Numbered from the stretch's first letter, positions 12,922-25,106 are shown. The stretch is DNA of 64,000 nucleotides from Cephalopachus bancanus (GCA_027257055.1 JAPVLO010000968.1:186001-250000); one strand, 5' to 3'. Program-made: numbers and translations. The notes: generated by a model from the letters alone, not told the origin.

Positions 12922-13205
12922 GTTTTGTTTTGTTTTGTTTTTGAGTTGGAGTTTCACTCTGTCACCCAGTCTGGAGTGCAGTGGCAGCCTCGACTTGCTG
13001 GGGTCCGGCGATCCTTCCACCTCAGCCTTCCAAGTAGCCGGAACTACAGGCGGACGCTACCACGCCTGGCTAATTTATTTGATTTATTGTAGAGATGAGG
13101 TCTCACCAGGTTGCCCAGGCGCGTCTCAAACCCGCGGGCTCAGGCAATCCACTCACCTCAGGCTCCCAAAGCATGGGATTACAGGCTGAGCCACTGAGCC
13201 CAGCT
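12922..13205 (-). repeat. Alu (lineage-type) with target-site duplication
   Basis: Antisense Alu flanked by a perfect 15-base duplication aaaatattgtctttt at 12907-12921 and 13206-13220. The tail side is (TTTTG)n. It contains 'ctggggtccggcgatccttc' and 'ttgatttattgtagagatga', variants shared with the copies at 19271 and 55988. Confidence 0.95.
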
Positions 13206-15388
13206 AAAATATTGTCTTTTAACTTGACTTCATGAAAATCCATCATGATCTCTATCTCCAAAATAGTCAGTATATGTGTTCAGCAAACATTTGTTTGACC
13301 TACTATGTTTTAGATACTGTACTAGGAGCTGGTGTATTAAATAAGGTACATTCATCTCCTCTAAGGACCTAAAATCCTAACAGATATGTGGTTTGAATTA
13401 ATTTCCATTATTAACTCATGCTATAACCTGGATTGGGTTCTGATTTCTCTTGGTGCATCAGTTTCTCCCTTAAGATGTAGAGGAAGGAGCATCCTGGAAA
13501 TGCAAAGTGAAGAAGAGTTAGTAAAGTTGTTTTGGAAGAAGCTGGGGACCTCGGCGCTGATGTTAGAGGTGGTGAGAAGAACAGCACCCGGTAGCCATTG
13601 CACAGAAGGCTGAGCGCTGTTAATGAGAGCTTCACCTGGACCAGGCCAAAGGGCCAGCCAAGACACCAGGGCATAGCTGCATTGTGCTCGGAAGCACCCA
13701 GGGGAGTGGATGCCATCTGGACACACCTCTGCAGTTGACAGCACCCAGCCCTTCTGCTATGAGTTCTCGAGAGCCTGGATTTGGTGCTGGGTGTTGCCTT
13801 GCTTTCTGACCCAGAAGCTGCTGGGACTCGTGTGCTTGGCTGGGAGCTGGTCGACAGGTTAGGGCTCATCTTCATTGATGCCTGTTCCATAATTCTTTGC
13901 CAAGGAGCTGTTTTGCTTTTTTTATTTGACAGAGTGGGCATGCTCCTCTACAATGTCACTCTGACTTTGATTTGGGGTTCCACGTGCCATCTTGAATCTT
14001 GGTGGTGGCCAATTCCTCTTTAAAATGAGGTCCTACCTTGTGAATCTTAATAGAAGGGATGAGATTTGGTGTATGTGTGTCAGTCACAGACATGGGAAAG
14101 TACCTCTGATGAAGTATTTCATTAGTACTGGACATTACATTGCATGAAGGGTCTGTTCATTCCTAACTCTACCTCTCACTGCTCTTGTAAAGAAGCCAGG
14201 CCGAGATGGCAAGTGTTTTTACTGCTGCCACTGCCACTAGTTATGAGGACATAAAACACCATGGATATGTGCCGATTGCTAATTCTCATGAGAATGCTAT
14301 GCTATCGCCCCTGTGATGCCATTTCACAGACAAACTGGAGACTCAGGAGGGTTAAGTGAAAAATCGCACAGCTGGGACCTAACTGGGCTGGAACATGAAA
14401 CACTGGCCCCACATTCATTCTGCTCTGCTGTGCTGCCCTCCATCACCGTGAAAGGGCCTGAGTGTTTTGTAAGGGGGCAGACTAAGGAAGGCATCTGATT
14501 TTCCAGAAGATGTGCCTCCACTTCTCCCAGAAGCCCAGGCCTGCAGCGATCAAGTGAGGGGCATGAGTGGAGAGGCCCCATCATTGATCTCAGAGCCTCT
14601 GGGACTCCCTGGAGGGTGCTCCGTATCCGTGGGACCGGCGGCAGCCCCTTGAGGAACGGAAGGAAGACTTGCTAGGAGGCAGGAAAACTTCCTGTTTGTG
14701 GAAAGAACACAGCTTCTGAGGCCAAGAAGGCCAGCTCTGTCTCCAGGGGCAGGTCTCTCTCTTCATGCGCCGCCAGTAAAGTGAGGACAGTAGCACCGAC
14801 TTGAGGGGATGGGATTAAACAGACGAAGTATGGGAAGCCTGTGACAGACAGGACATTCCACGGTTGCTACCTGCAGTTGCAAGAGGCTTTCAGTGCCTCT
14901 TTCCACCACTTCTGGGCTCACATTCATCGACAGACACATATTTATTGCTGCTTCAGAGTTTCAGATGCAGCCTCTTCCATGCTAGTGTGAGAAATCCTAA
15001 ATTTGTCTTTTTAAAAAATCTGTTGCTTCTGCAGGCTCTTCCATTGCCCCAGTGCTCCCTTTTGTGAGTTTAGATCATTAAAGACTTTCGGGACGTTGGG
15101 CGTCAACAATAGTGAATTCATCCTAGCTGGTGTCAGGCCTCTCGCCTGGTGTGCAGGGCGAGGGTGGCGGCTGGGTCTGGCTCTTATCTCCCTTGCAGTT
15201 TTTCTGGTGACGCCTGTCTTCTCTTGGGGCCTCGGCCTTATACGAGGACAGAAGGCTTCTTCAGCAAGAGGTGTAGCGGGCGTACACGTGGCTGAAGCTC
15301 CGCTCCCTTGCCGGTTGGAGGTGGATGCGGGTTTGCCGCTCACACACTGGAGTCACCAGCTCTTGTGTTCTCTGTTCTCTTTTGACAG

Positions 15389-15446
15389 AACCAGCTTCTT
15401 GTCAAAGGACTGTTCTTTGTGGAGGAGAAGATCATGCTGTGTGAAG
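15389..15446 (+). CDS. PRR5L: PRR5L coding exon (NQLLVKGLFFVEEK...), GC donor
   Basis: This 58-nt exon encodes NQLLVKGLFFVEEKIMLCE plus the first base of a glycine codon, aligning with about residues 99-117 of human PRR5L. From memory it differs by A to V and K to M. The acceptor is ttctcttttgacag. The donor reads gaag|gcaagt, so the intron begins with GC, not GT. The reading frame supports this choice: splicing here joins G to GT of the next exon to make Gly, giving LCEGESRIAVLAEV. The only nearby GT, four bases further on, would add GCAA and run into a stop after joining to the next exon. GC donors with an otherwise strong AAG|GCAAGT context are a known minor class processed by the major spliceosome. 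The segment belongs to the HbrB-like, Rictor-associated core. Confidence 0.95.
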
Positions 15447-16014
15447 GCAAGTCCAAGGCAGCCCGGGAGGTTGGCCGCGGTGACTCACCTTTAGCGTTTG
15501 GACAGCCGAGATGCTTCTGTCCAACAGGGACCCGCCACCTGTTCCTCCCCACCAAGGCGTGACCACTTCCATGTAAATTGGCTGCTCACGGCAGTGCGAG
15601 TCAGAACTGTGTTTTTAAAACTATGCTAGGACTGCGGTGGTTCTTCCTTAGGGTCCTAGAAGAGTGGGGTTTCTTGGGATGGTGCTGGCATCTCCTTTGG
15701 AGGGACAAGTTGTGCCGTGGTCCTGCCATGCTGTTCCCTCCGTCTGCTGTTTCCTACGGGCCTTGGCAATCTTTCCTCGAGTCATAGCAGACAGGAGTCC
15801 TGTCCCTTTGGGGCACAAGGCTGTGCAGACACTGGGCATAATTCAATAGAAAAAGAGAAATGTCCTGGTCTTAGAAGACCTTAGAACCCTACTGAAAGGA
15901 AGGGAAGGAGCTGGAGGAAGTTGGGTGATGGCACCAAGAGCAAGAATTGGCCAACCCTGCGGCTTTGCCAAGGGCTACTCTTCACTCGCACCAGATGGAG
16001 CCTGGTCTTTGCTT

Positions 16015-16165
16015 GCCGGTCACTTCTTGGGTGGCTTTTGGCAAATTATAATTTCTTAGAGCCTCAGTTTTTTACCATTTTTAAGGTGATAAACTAGGGT
16101 TAGTTATGTATGGTGCATAACTAGCATAACACCATGCCTGGCACACAGTAGGTGTGCATACTGGT
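16015..16165 (+). repeat. MIR SINE relic
   Basis: Contains 'ggtcacttcttgggtggctt', 'tcttagagcctcagtttttt' and 'accatgcctggcacacagta' in MIR order. Ends approximate. Confidence 0.6.
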
Positions 16166-16589
16166 TTCTTCTCTTCTTTTCCCATTCCAGACTCGTGACC
16201 TCCCTGTCAGTCAAACTGACATCAAGATCCAGACGTCTGAGTATCACCCTCCCTTTTTTCTTCCCATTCTCTGTGAAAGAGAGTAGTGTCCAGGGAAGTG
16301 GCTCCTACAAAGACAAAGTAGGAAGAAAAGTGAGAAACTGACTCTGGAAACTTCCAGAGCCTGGCACACAGTACACGCTCACCAAGTCTTGGGAGGAACA
16401 GAGGTTAGAAAATGAGCCTCTGTACACTGGGGAGTGGGCTGAGCCCACAGCCTTTTTTCCCTTGGATGCATCTATGCTGTGATTTTTTTTTCTCAACCTT
16501 ATAAATGTCCACTAACCCAAAGCCTTTATGAATTTGTCTAAATTGTGTTAGGAAGCACGTAATATGAAATGTGCCCTCTTAACATTTTA

Positions 16590-16925
16590 CAGTTCAGAGG
16601 CATGGACTGGATCCACCTTTGCTGTATAACAATCTCCAGAACTTTGTCTCGCAAAACGGAAGCTCCATACCCACCAAACAGTCATTCCCTGTCCCTCCAG
16701 CCTTGACAGCTGCCATTGTGCTCGTTGTTTCTGTGATTCTGACTACTCTAGATGTCAGGTGCAAGTGAAGTCATGCAGCATCTGTGCTTTTGCAACTGTC
16801 TTCTTTCACTCAACATAACATCCCCAAGTCCACGTTGTAGCATGTGGCAGGACTCTCTTCTTGTTTCGAAGCTGAACAATATTTCATTGCATATATGACC
16901 CCATTTTCTTTATCTATCCATCCAT
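16590..16925 (-). repeat. Old L1 3'-region fragment
   Basis: Antisense L1 words: 'ttcactcaacataacatccc', then 'cacgttgtagcatgtggcag', then 'aatatttcattgcatatatg' and 'tatctatccatccatgaaag'. The 202-residue open frame on the - strand at 16810-17418 starts in flanking DNA and runs into this repeat. It is not a gene. Confidence 0.6.
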
Positions 16926-18354
16926 GAAAGGGCCTTATTTTTAGTGACTTGCTTTGACCAGGAACTTGGCTTTCTGGAGTCAGGCTGGTATACAAATGTG
17001 GAAACGATGGCTGCCTGATAGAGGCACATGTCCCTGGCCACGTTATTTGTGTGTAAGTCATCTGAAGAGTTATCACCAGCTCCTGGAAATGTAGAAAACC
17101 AGCTCTGTGAAAAATGCACTGAGCAAAACTGGAGCTGCAAGTGCCCTTGAAAGGGGAAATTGAATGTCTCTCGCCCAAGTGACCCTCACCAGAGGAACAC
17201 TCAGAGTGAAACTCAGAAACAGAGCTAGATGAGATGAGCAAGATTGTCCTAGCCGGTATGCCCTGCCCCGGCAGCCAGAGAGCACCGGGTTGGGTGCTTG
17301 CTCCAGGACTCCCCTGGCCCCAGGGTTCTGGGTGTGGGCCCCTTTCTGCACAGTGAATGGGCACCTGGGGACTCTCAAGGGACTTCCCGTCTTCAGCCAG
17401 AAAATCTCTACTTTTCATTTTATGCGCTAGAACCCCAAGGAAGATTTTGTTTGGATAAAATGATTCTCTTTCCGTAAAAGAAAGTTTGGAAACAACTGGT
17501 ATGATCTACTGAGTCACTGAACAGCCTTCACTTGATTACACATCTGTCTATGTGCTCACTCACGCCCTTGTTCCTGTGTGTGCACCCTGCTTCCTTGCTG
17601 CAGGAGGGACGGCCAGTGCTCGTGTCTGCTTGTTGCTCTCCTGTGGGCAGGAAACACTGTAGAACTTCAGTAACCTCTCCTAGGGCTTTAGTGACCTTGA
17701 CTCTGAGGATGTGTCCTAAACCTACCTAAGGGCTTGGTGATCTAAATGCCTGTGGTACAGCAGAGGACAGATTTTATAGGCCAGTCACCTAGAAACTGCC
17801 CTCCAAACCCCTCTCATCTGCCGGAAGCAAGGCCTTGACTTGTGGCTGCTGCTGGAAGTGGAGGCACCCATGCCCTTTAACCCTTTCTTCCCCAGGGCAC
17901 CCCCGCTTTGTTGACCTGTGTCTGCCCGATGTTCTTCTCTGAACACCTTCCAGAACTGCCATGAGTCTCTGAAGTTTGCAGCCTGCAATTAGCCCGGGTT
18001 CCTGGGAGATGCCTCCGTGCCATGGGATTGCAGGACTGACTCGTGTGCCGACGAGCATTCCTCATTGGAGGGGGAGAGAGTTGGTGCGGGTGTCCTGAGG
18101 GATTCTCCTTCCTGCTCCTCCCCAGGCCGAAGGGCCTCTGCCTGTCTGTGTCGTGGAAGGATTGTGATCGAGCCATCAGCAAAGGAGCTGGCGTGGCCCT
18201 TTTCCCTCTGGGGCACATGACCCAGATGCTGGCCTCACCAGGGTTTTAGGAATCAGGGTTGCCTGGCGCATCAGACAGTCCTTTTGCCTTCCCCATCTCC
18301 TCCCTCCGTGGACCAGTGTAGCCTGCATTTGGAAGAGGAGGGTAATTGGCTCCA

Positions 18355-18620
18355 TCCAGCATTATTCGATTACCTACTATGTGCCAGGTCCTTTGCTGGG
18401 TGCTGAGGTGTGGGCTGTGAGCAAAACCAGTGTCAGACTACACACCCTCATGGGGCTCATGCACTGGTCATGGAGCCCCGCGAATCAGATCATTGCCAGA
18501 TGTGAAACTTGAACCAGAACAACTGCTAGGAGTGCAGTTCCTAGCAGGGGGATTTGACCAGTGCGGGGAGACTTTCCTGTAGAAGTGACGTTTGAGCTGC
18601 ATCTGGAAAGACGGACAGGA
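18355..18620 (+). repeat. L2 LINE relic
   Basis: Contains the characteristic L2 3' words 'cctactatgtgccaggtcct', 'accctcatggggctcatgca' and 'agtgacgtttgagctgcatc'. Heavily decayed. Confidence 0.6.
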
Positions 18621-19270
18621 GTGCGTCAGGCAAAGTGGCGAGAGGCAGCGAGAGTCAGAGCAGTCTCAGGAGAAGGGCCGGGCACACAAAGCCCCTGGGA
18701 CAGGAGGGAACCGGGTGGCTCTAAGGGACACGCTTAGAGCCCAAAGGCTGACGGAAACACAGAGGAGGATGAAGCCCGGGAGGAGGAGGCAGACTCTCCT
18801 GGGCCATGCAGGCCACGGTGAGGAGCTTTCCTTTATCCTTAGAGCAAAGGAGGCATCCATGGTCCTAGGTCCTGGTCGACGCCCTCCTGTATCTGGGTTA
18901 ACGGCAGCTTCTTTCCCCTCCCTGGCCCCAGCATCTGCAGAAACCCGTCTGCTGGGTACTTGCCACTCCTCCACTCAAAGATCTTTAAAGGTGGGCGTGC
19001 TGCTGTGCCTGACACCGTGCCAAGCAGGCTTGGTCGTGAGCAGAACAGCTGGGGCCCAAGTACTCAACTCCCGTTCTAGAGGGGAGGCAGAGGCATGCGC
19101 ATGTGTGGTCAGGGTTTGGCCTGAGAAGTCGAGGGGACCACGGGTCTGCGTCTCCCCTAGTGGGTTTCACCCTGATCTTTCGCACTTGCTTGACTCTGGA
19201 TGTGCCCACACCATGCCCTGTTCTATACTCTCTCCCCAGCTCCTGCTTTTAGTACCCACTGATTTTTTTT

Positions 19271-19555
19271 TTTTTTTTTTGAGTTGGAGTCTCACTCTGT
19301 CGCCCAGACAGGAGTTCAGTGGCTGCTCCTGGCCACTGCAGCCTCAACCTGCTGGGCTCCGGCGATCCTTCCGCCTCAGCCTTCTGAGTAGCCGGAATTA
19401 CAGGCATGCACCACCACGCCCGGCTGATTTTTTGATTTATTGTAGAGATGAGGTCTCGCTGCCCAGGCGGGTCTCAAACCCGCGGGCTCAGGCAATCCAC
19501 TCACCTCAGCCTCCCAAAGGCGCGGGATTACAGGCTGAGCCACCGAGCCCGGCTC
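19271..19555 (-). repeat. Alu (lineage-type) with target-site duplication
   Basis: Antisense Alu bracketed by cccactgatttttttt at 19255-19270 and 19556-19571. The poly-T is long and uninterrupted and many CpGs survive (ccggcgatccttccgcctca), so it is among the younger copies here. It carries the lineage-type right-arm variants. Confidence 0.95.
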
Positions 19556-20798
19556 CCCACTGATTTTTTTTAGACTAGAAAATATAGTTTATTTAGAAAG
19601 TGAATTGGAGAGAGAGAGAGAGAAAGAGGGGCTTCATTTCCCCAAGGGAGGGGAGCAGCCTTGGTGCCCCTTAAAGGAACAGACAGAAGGTGCCATGTGA
19701 GTCTTTCGAGACTCGTTCAGTGCGAACTGGCAGTAGCTTGCCCGGCCTGTCTCTCAGGGCCTAATCTCAGCTGACCCAGTTTCTCTGCGGGGATGAGCAG
19801 TGGCAGCGGCCAGTATCAGCCCCGTTATCTAGGGTAGTCAGCAGCTACGGCTGTGCAGGCTCCGCTCTGCCAGAACCTGCCTTTCCTGGCGGCACAGAGC
19901 TCCAGCACAGCCCTTGTGGTGCTGGGGGACCCACGGCTTGGGCCTGGAGGGAGCCACTTGGCCAGACTTCCTGTCTTGGGGCGAGTCAGGACGGTGGCAG
20001 GAGGCGGGCCGCTGTCAGAGTGCTGCTCTCCCTGTTCTGTAAAGCAGCGGGTGTGAGGGACAGTCCCCAGGTCCCCTTCTGCCTCCTCCGCCGACAGCTC
20101 ACACCCAGAGAAAGCGTGTCCTGGTGCTTAAGAAAGTGAAACTGTATATGACGGTGTCCATGACCTTCCTGGGCCAGGGTGGTCAAGAGTGTGGGTTCTG
20201 GAATCTCGGTGTTGCCTTCAAGCTGCAAAACTTTGGGGCAGTCTTTGGCCTCTCTGAGGCTGTAAAACGGGGGTACTAGGGTCTGGTTAGGAGGTATCCT
20301 ACAGATGCGTGATTGGGCATTGCATCTGATAACGCAGCCATTCACGGGATAAACATGAATGTGTGATTTTAAGATTTCAGCCCCCTTTTCTGGACTGGGT
20401 GATAGAAAGGCACGTGGGCAAATTTTGAGCTGGGTTTTCTCCACTAGGCCCTCAATTGGCTGTGGAGCAGATATAGGTCACGAGCTCTGCTTTCTCCCCG
20501 GCCCCAAGTCCTGCGCCCCCCATCAGGGGTCTTACTGGTCAAGTGTGAGTTTAGATCCCCGGCATGTCCTTGAGAGGCCGAATGTATTTCGCGTCTCAGA
20601 ATTCCTGGTGGTCTTAGCCAGGGATAAAGACCCCGCAGGTCCACACCTCTGCTCTCTAGGCTTTATCAGCTCCTGGCTGCATGTTTTCTGGCACGTGCAA
20701 CTCTACATTGTATGTGGAACTGTCTTCTGACCTCTCCTGTGGAGTAATGACAAGCTCCTTCTTTTTTCCTCCCCTCCCATCTTCTCGCCCTCCTGTAG

Positions 20799-20890
20799 GT
20801 GAAAGTCGCATTGCCGTTCTGGCTGAAGTCTGGGACCACTTCTTCACAGAGACACTCCCCACCCTGCAGGCCATATTTTATCCAGTTCAG
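20799..20890 (+). CDS. PRR5L: PRR5L coding exon (ESRIAVLAEVWDHFFTETLP...)
   Basis: A 92-nt exon. Its first two bases complete the glycine begun at 15446. It then encodes ESRIAVLAEVWDHFFTETLP followed by TLQAIFYPVQ, about residues 119-148 of human PRR5L, differing from the human sequence I recall only near its start (ENRIEV against ESRIAV). The WDHFFTETLPTLQAIFYPVQ block is the most conserved signature of the PRR5/PRR5L HbrB-like domain, and is what makes the gene assignment secure. The acceptor is preceded by about 40 bases of nearly pure pyrimidine ending tgtag. The donor is cag|gtcagt, slightly weaker than consensus. It joins the next exon in phase 0. Confidence 0.97.
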
Positions 20891-22004
20891 GTCAGTCTCT
20901 GGGACGCCTCCTGCCGACCTCAGCGATCCGTCTTCTCTCTTGGCTTGGCTGTCTGGGGCCTCCTGGCAAGTGGGAGGAAACTTGGAGATGGGGCGCCTGC
21001 ATTGGTTAAGGACCCTGGAGGCTTGCGGGCTCTCTGTTCTCTATTTAGCATCTGGCTTCCCCCGAAGAAGAGTGCCTGCATAACCAGCAATTTGTCGGCT
21101 CTCGTTCCCCTCTTGGCTTTGAGGATGTCTTTGTATTCTTGGAACGGTTTGTTTTTCTTAGTTTTCAGAAGCAGAGGAGATGGGGTGGGGGGGGACACTG
21201 TTTTTCCTTCTCTCTCTGGCCTCCTCTGTCCCCCTTCTTTTCCCTCCTTTGCCTTTTTTTTTTTGTAGCATACCTTTTAAGCAATTTTTCTGTTTACCTT
21301 AAACCATGGGAGAGGAACACAGTTCCTTGCCCCCGGGAAGGGCGGCTAGAAGCCCGTGGCCGCTCCTTCCTCATCCTGCCTTCAGCCCCTGTGTCCACGT
21401 GGACAGGGCGGCCCGTGCCCATGACTCTCCGCTTCCTGGCAGTGGTCCCCCAGGGGCCGGCAGTGAGTCCTCTCTCAGGGAGACAGGCCTGGAGAATGGG
21501 GTGCCAGATTCAACAAATAAAAACGCAGGATGCCGAGTTCTGTTTGAATGTCACATATAAGCACAAATAATGCGATCTTTGGGATCTGTTTATACTGAAA
21601 GCCTGTCCACATTTAACTGGACATCCTGTGTCCTACCTGGCAGCCCTGCTGGAGGCATCATGCAGACCCGAGTCTCTCCTGGTGCAGGTGCCCAGGTGGT
21701 TCCCAAATGGAGACTAGGGGTCAGATGGAGGTGGCTCTCGGGCAGTCAGAGGAGGGTGAGGGCCCAGAAGCCCAGAGCCGAGCGGGCACGCTGCGTTGTG
21801 GTCTAAGGATGGCTCTTTTCTGCCTCTCCTGAGGCATTGTGAGATCTGGCAGCAGCTGACACTGTCCTGTTCACCCCCGGCTCTCCCACACCTGCCTTGG
21901 ACTTGGCCTCTGTTCTAGTTTGCCTGGCTTCTACCTGCCCATTTCTCCTCCTATGGGCTCCCAAGGGCATTTCCATGTGCTGGCCCCTTTTAATTCCACG
22001 AGCT

Positions 22005-22215
22005 GTAGGAAGGTGTGGGTGGTCGTTGCGTGTGTCTGTTGGAAGTGGGGGCAGGGTGTGGAGCCAGCAAAACCACCCTCGCCCATGTTTCTGTAACACC
22101 CCAAGGAGTTCCAGGAAACATGAGATGTCCTTAGACCTTGGCAGACCTGGGGGTGGGAGGCTGTGTCCCGTCTGGGAGGGTGCCCTGCTGGTATCTTGGG
22201 CTCAGCAGAAGTGAG
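22005..22215 (+). repeat. Local duplication, copy 1, segment a
   Basis: Matches 25107-25320 closely: both read aaggtgtgggtggt, ttgcgtgtgtctgttggaag, 'gcagacctgggggtgggag' in the same order with scattered substitutions. It is not a repeat family I recognise. Confidence 0.8.
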
Positions 22216-23699
22216 ATTAATTCAGATTGTGGGCAGGGGCTATTCAGAGGAGGTGGGGAAGAGCCGTAGCAAAGGGGTGCCAGAGGTCGTGGGTATCCAG
22301 AGGAGGCAGGCTGAGCCTCCTTCCCCTGCAGCTCTGGGTTGATGCAGGTTCACAGTTTTACAGATCAGAGCACTCAGCTTCTCCTTTCTTTGTGCTTAGC
22401 CTAGAGAAATGGGACAGCACTTTGGATAACATGGACACACATGGTCTGTTACCATGGAGGCTGTGAGGAGACAGGCTTGGTTTTGTTGTGCTTTTCCCCG
22501 CCCCCAGCCTAAACCAAGAACAGAAAAGCCAATTCTGGGTTAGTATGAATTCCTTCTCTGGTTTGCTGTGGTCTGAAGAGATGGCTGGGCCTAGGAACAA
22601 GGTAATGCTCTAGTTAATGGCCCCAAATGATCCTCTGGGAAAGCCATGATTAACTCGTTTATGTGGCAGGCCGGTGTCAACCAGCCACCCCACACCCCCC
22701 CCATAAAAATATTTTTCCGCCAGCGCCAGAGGCTACCTTTTGCATTTGGGGAGCCTTTATGGCTTCGGAGACCAAAAGGGAGTCTCAGGACAGAGCCCCA
22801 TCCTGCTGGGACATGAGTGATGTGGAGAGTTGGAGCCGGTTCTGCCACAAGTAGCAGCACCACAGGGCTGTCCTGGGCCACTCCGCTTGCCTAGACACGG
22901 AGGTTCTGGGTCCTGGGGCAACTGCCCCTCTGGTCACTTAAAAACCCAGGCCTTTTCTTCTGAGCGTGTAATGCTTATCCACAGGCTTAGAAGTCCCGAA
23001 GGCAAGACCTCTCGCCTTCTCCAGGCCAATGCTTGGACTCGCTCCAGGCGACTACCCATGCCTCACTTGTACCCAAGGGACTGTGTGTATCTCATGGGAA
23101 GGGGTGATGACAGCAGAGCAGTCTGAGGGAGGAGGCAGGAGCGGGGGACAGCAGCACTGAGGAAAAGCACAGTGGCCTGAGCTTGAGCGGCAGAGCGAGC
23201 CCACGGCTGCTCTGGTTCCTGCCTCAGTTCCCACTCACCATCCTGATAGTCTTGGGACTGTAACCTCCCCTCCCTGAACCTCACTTTTCTCCTGTGAAGC
23301 TATAATACCTACTTCACAGGGTGTTAAGAAGAGTCGGTGACGTGACATATGAAAAGCACTTACTTTAGCACCTGCCATGCAGTAAGGGCTTAAGAGTTGT
23401 TGTTGTAAGCATGGATATCATTATCGTTATTGTTCTCTGTATAATAAATGTGTTGGGGTCACAGCTGCCGACTGGCTGTTGGGTCTGTTTTTACCATCAT
23501 GGGCTGCTAAGAAGGGGGGTTGAGAGTGGGTGGCCCTGAATGGCCGCCAAATGCCGGGCACTGTGCTGCGGAAGGCCAGGTAGCCCCGTGGAGTGGCCTA
23601 AGTGGGGCTATGACCTGTGTTTTCCTAAACATGCTACGTAAAAAATGATTGCCCCAATTGTAAGACGGTAGACTCTCTTGTACATTGTTGCTGGGAATA

Positions 23700-24160
23700 T
23701 AAATTGATGCAGTCTTTTTGGAGCATAGTGGGACAGTAGCTGTAAGACTTTTTTTAAAGCCTATTTTGATCAAAGTGTAATGTGGATATGCTGATGAAAG
23801 TACCCAGAGAGACACAGGTGGATTTATTATAGTATAGCATTGTTTGTAGGAAAAGAAATAAATGGAGGCATCCTGGTCAGGAGGTGCTGGTGAACCAGCG
23901 TGTGTTCACAGGGTTATGCAGCCTTAAAGGACAGTGAGGTGTGTAGGTGTGTGTCAGCAAGAAAAGATGTCCAAAGTACACAGAGTTAGACAGGAGCAGG
24001 CTCAGAACAGTGGCGGGGCACGACCTCTGTGTGTTTAGAGGTGAATATGTGTGACTTTACAGCTACAGAACTTTCTGGAAAAATCCAGACCATAGGGCAG
24101 CCCCCTCGGGCTCCCTCTCACCATGGGAGCTTTTCTGTCTTCTCAATAAATCCTGCTTTC
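23700..24160 (+). repeat. Local duplication, copy 1, segment b (L1 end plus LTR scrap)
   Basis: Matches 25805-26255 over about 440 bases. The first part resembles an old L1 3' end ('gggttatgcagccttaaagg', 'agaaaagatgtccaaagtac'). The last 65 bases are an LTR polyadenylation-region fragment (ccatgggagcttttctgtct, then AATAAA at about 24145). In this copy the LTR scrap is followed by an A-rich tail, and gaaaaatccagaccata flanks it on both sides. Confidence 0.75.
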
Positions 24161-24530
24161 TAAAAAAAGAAAAGAAAAATCCAGACCATAAATAAGAACT
24201 TTAGGCGTGAGAGTGAGAAATTCAAAGACGAGGGTCTGCTGTTCATCTCACACCCTTCGGAACTCTTATAATCTTGGCTATAGATGTCTGTCACCTCATG
24301 ATTTAAAAGCAAAGCAAAAAGGCAGGCGGAAACTGTCTCTCCCGGCATCCTTCTGGAAGCCTGATGGCCCCGTAGAGGATCCCTCGAACATCGGTTCCAG
24401 GAAGCAGCTTGAGCTGGTGGGGAGGGGGGCCTAGAGCTGTCTCCTTCCACCACACAGTCTTCCTCTTCTGCTAGGAGTGGCCTCAAGAAGATCACCTACA
24501 CCCGTCTTCCTTCTTCTCCTCCCTCACCTC

Positions 24531-24825
24531 TTTTTATGTTTTTATATTTTGGAGACGGTCTCACTCGGGTCCCCAAGCTGGAGTACAGTGGCGCAGTCAC
24601 GGCTCATGGACGCCTCAAACTCCTGAGCTCCAGGGATCCTCCTGCCTCAGCTTTCCGTTTAGCTGGGGCTCTCGGCTGCCACCACGCCCGGCTCATTTTT
24701 TATTTTTCATAGTGATGACGTCTTTTTGTTATCCAGGCTGGCCTCAAATTCCTGGCCTCAAGCCCTTCCCCTGCCCCAGCCTCCCAAAGTGCTGGGATTA
24801 CAGGCGTGAGCCACGGCACCCAGCC
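24531..24825 (-). repeat. Alu
   Basis: Antisense Alu from 'ggagacggtctcactcgggt' to 'gtgagccacggcacccagcc'. Its poly-T is eroded to tttttatgtttttatatttt. It keeps the standard 'gtgctgggattacaggcgtg' left arm. Confidence 0.9.
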
Positions 24826-25106
24826 TCTTTCCCCATCTTCTGTAGCTCTCTCGTCACCCCACTGGAGGGTTGCAAACAAAAGCTGCATGTGTCCTATGGG
24901 CTTCCGGCATCGTGCAGTACCAGGAATCTGGGACTGGCTGGAGTAATCAGGCCTCCTGCTGGCTCTCTCCTGGTGCCTGAGCATCCCTGTCCATCAGGCC
25001 CTCATACAGAGGCAGTGCCAACTGCCCGACTCTTCAGAGATACTGAAGGAATAAAACCAAGTCAAAGTGCCTATAAGATCGCCTGTTTTTTTTTTTAATG
25101 CTATAG

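Larger units (their letters stand above)
3274..15388 (+). other. PRR5L: PRR5L intron, 12.1 kb
   Basis: GT-AG intron with gtaagc donor and ttctcttttgacag acceptor. It contains two Alus, several MIR relics, a MER5-like DNA transposon relic, a TG-rich tract and an L1 fragment. I see no convincing additional exon. The open frames inside lack splice context and cross repeats. Confidence 0.9.
15447..20798 (+). other. PRR5L: PRR5L intron, GC-AG type, 5.4 kb
   Basis: The donor is gcaagt and the acceptor is a long C/T tract ending cctcctgtag. The intron holds a MIR relic, an antisense L1 fragment, an L2 relic and one Alu. A 323-residue open frame at 18592-19563 crosses the L2 relic and the Alu and is not a gene. 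Confidence 0.85.

Noticed and set aside
16810..17418. 202-residue open frame on the - strand
   Set aside because: Runs from flanking DNA into an antisense L1 fragment; not similar to L1 ORF proteins in frame and not a known gene.
18592..19563. 323-residue open frame on the + strand
   Set aside because: It starts in an L2 relic and ends inside an antisense Alu (the tail is typical Alu translation). It has no splice or family support.
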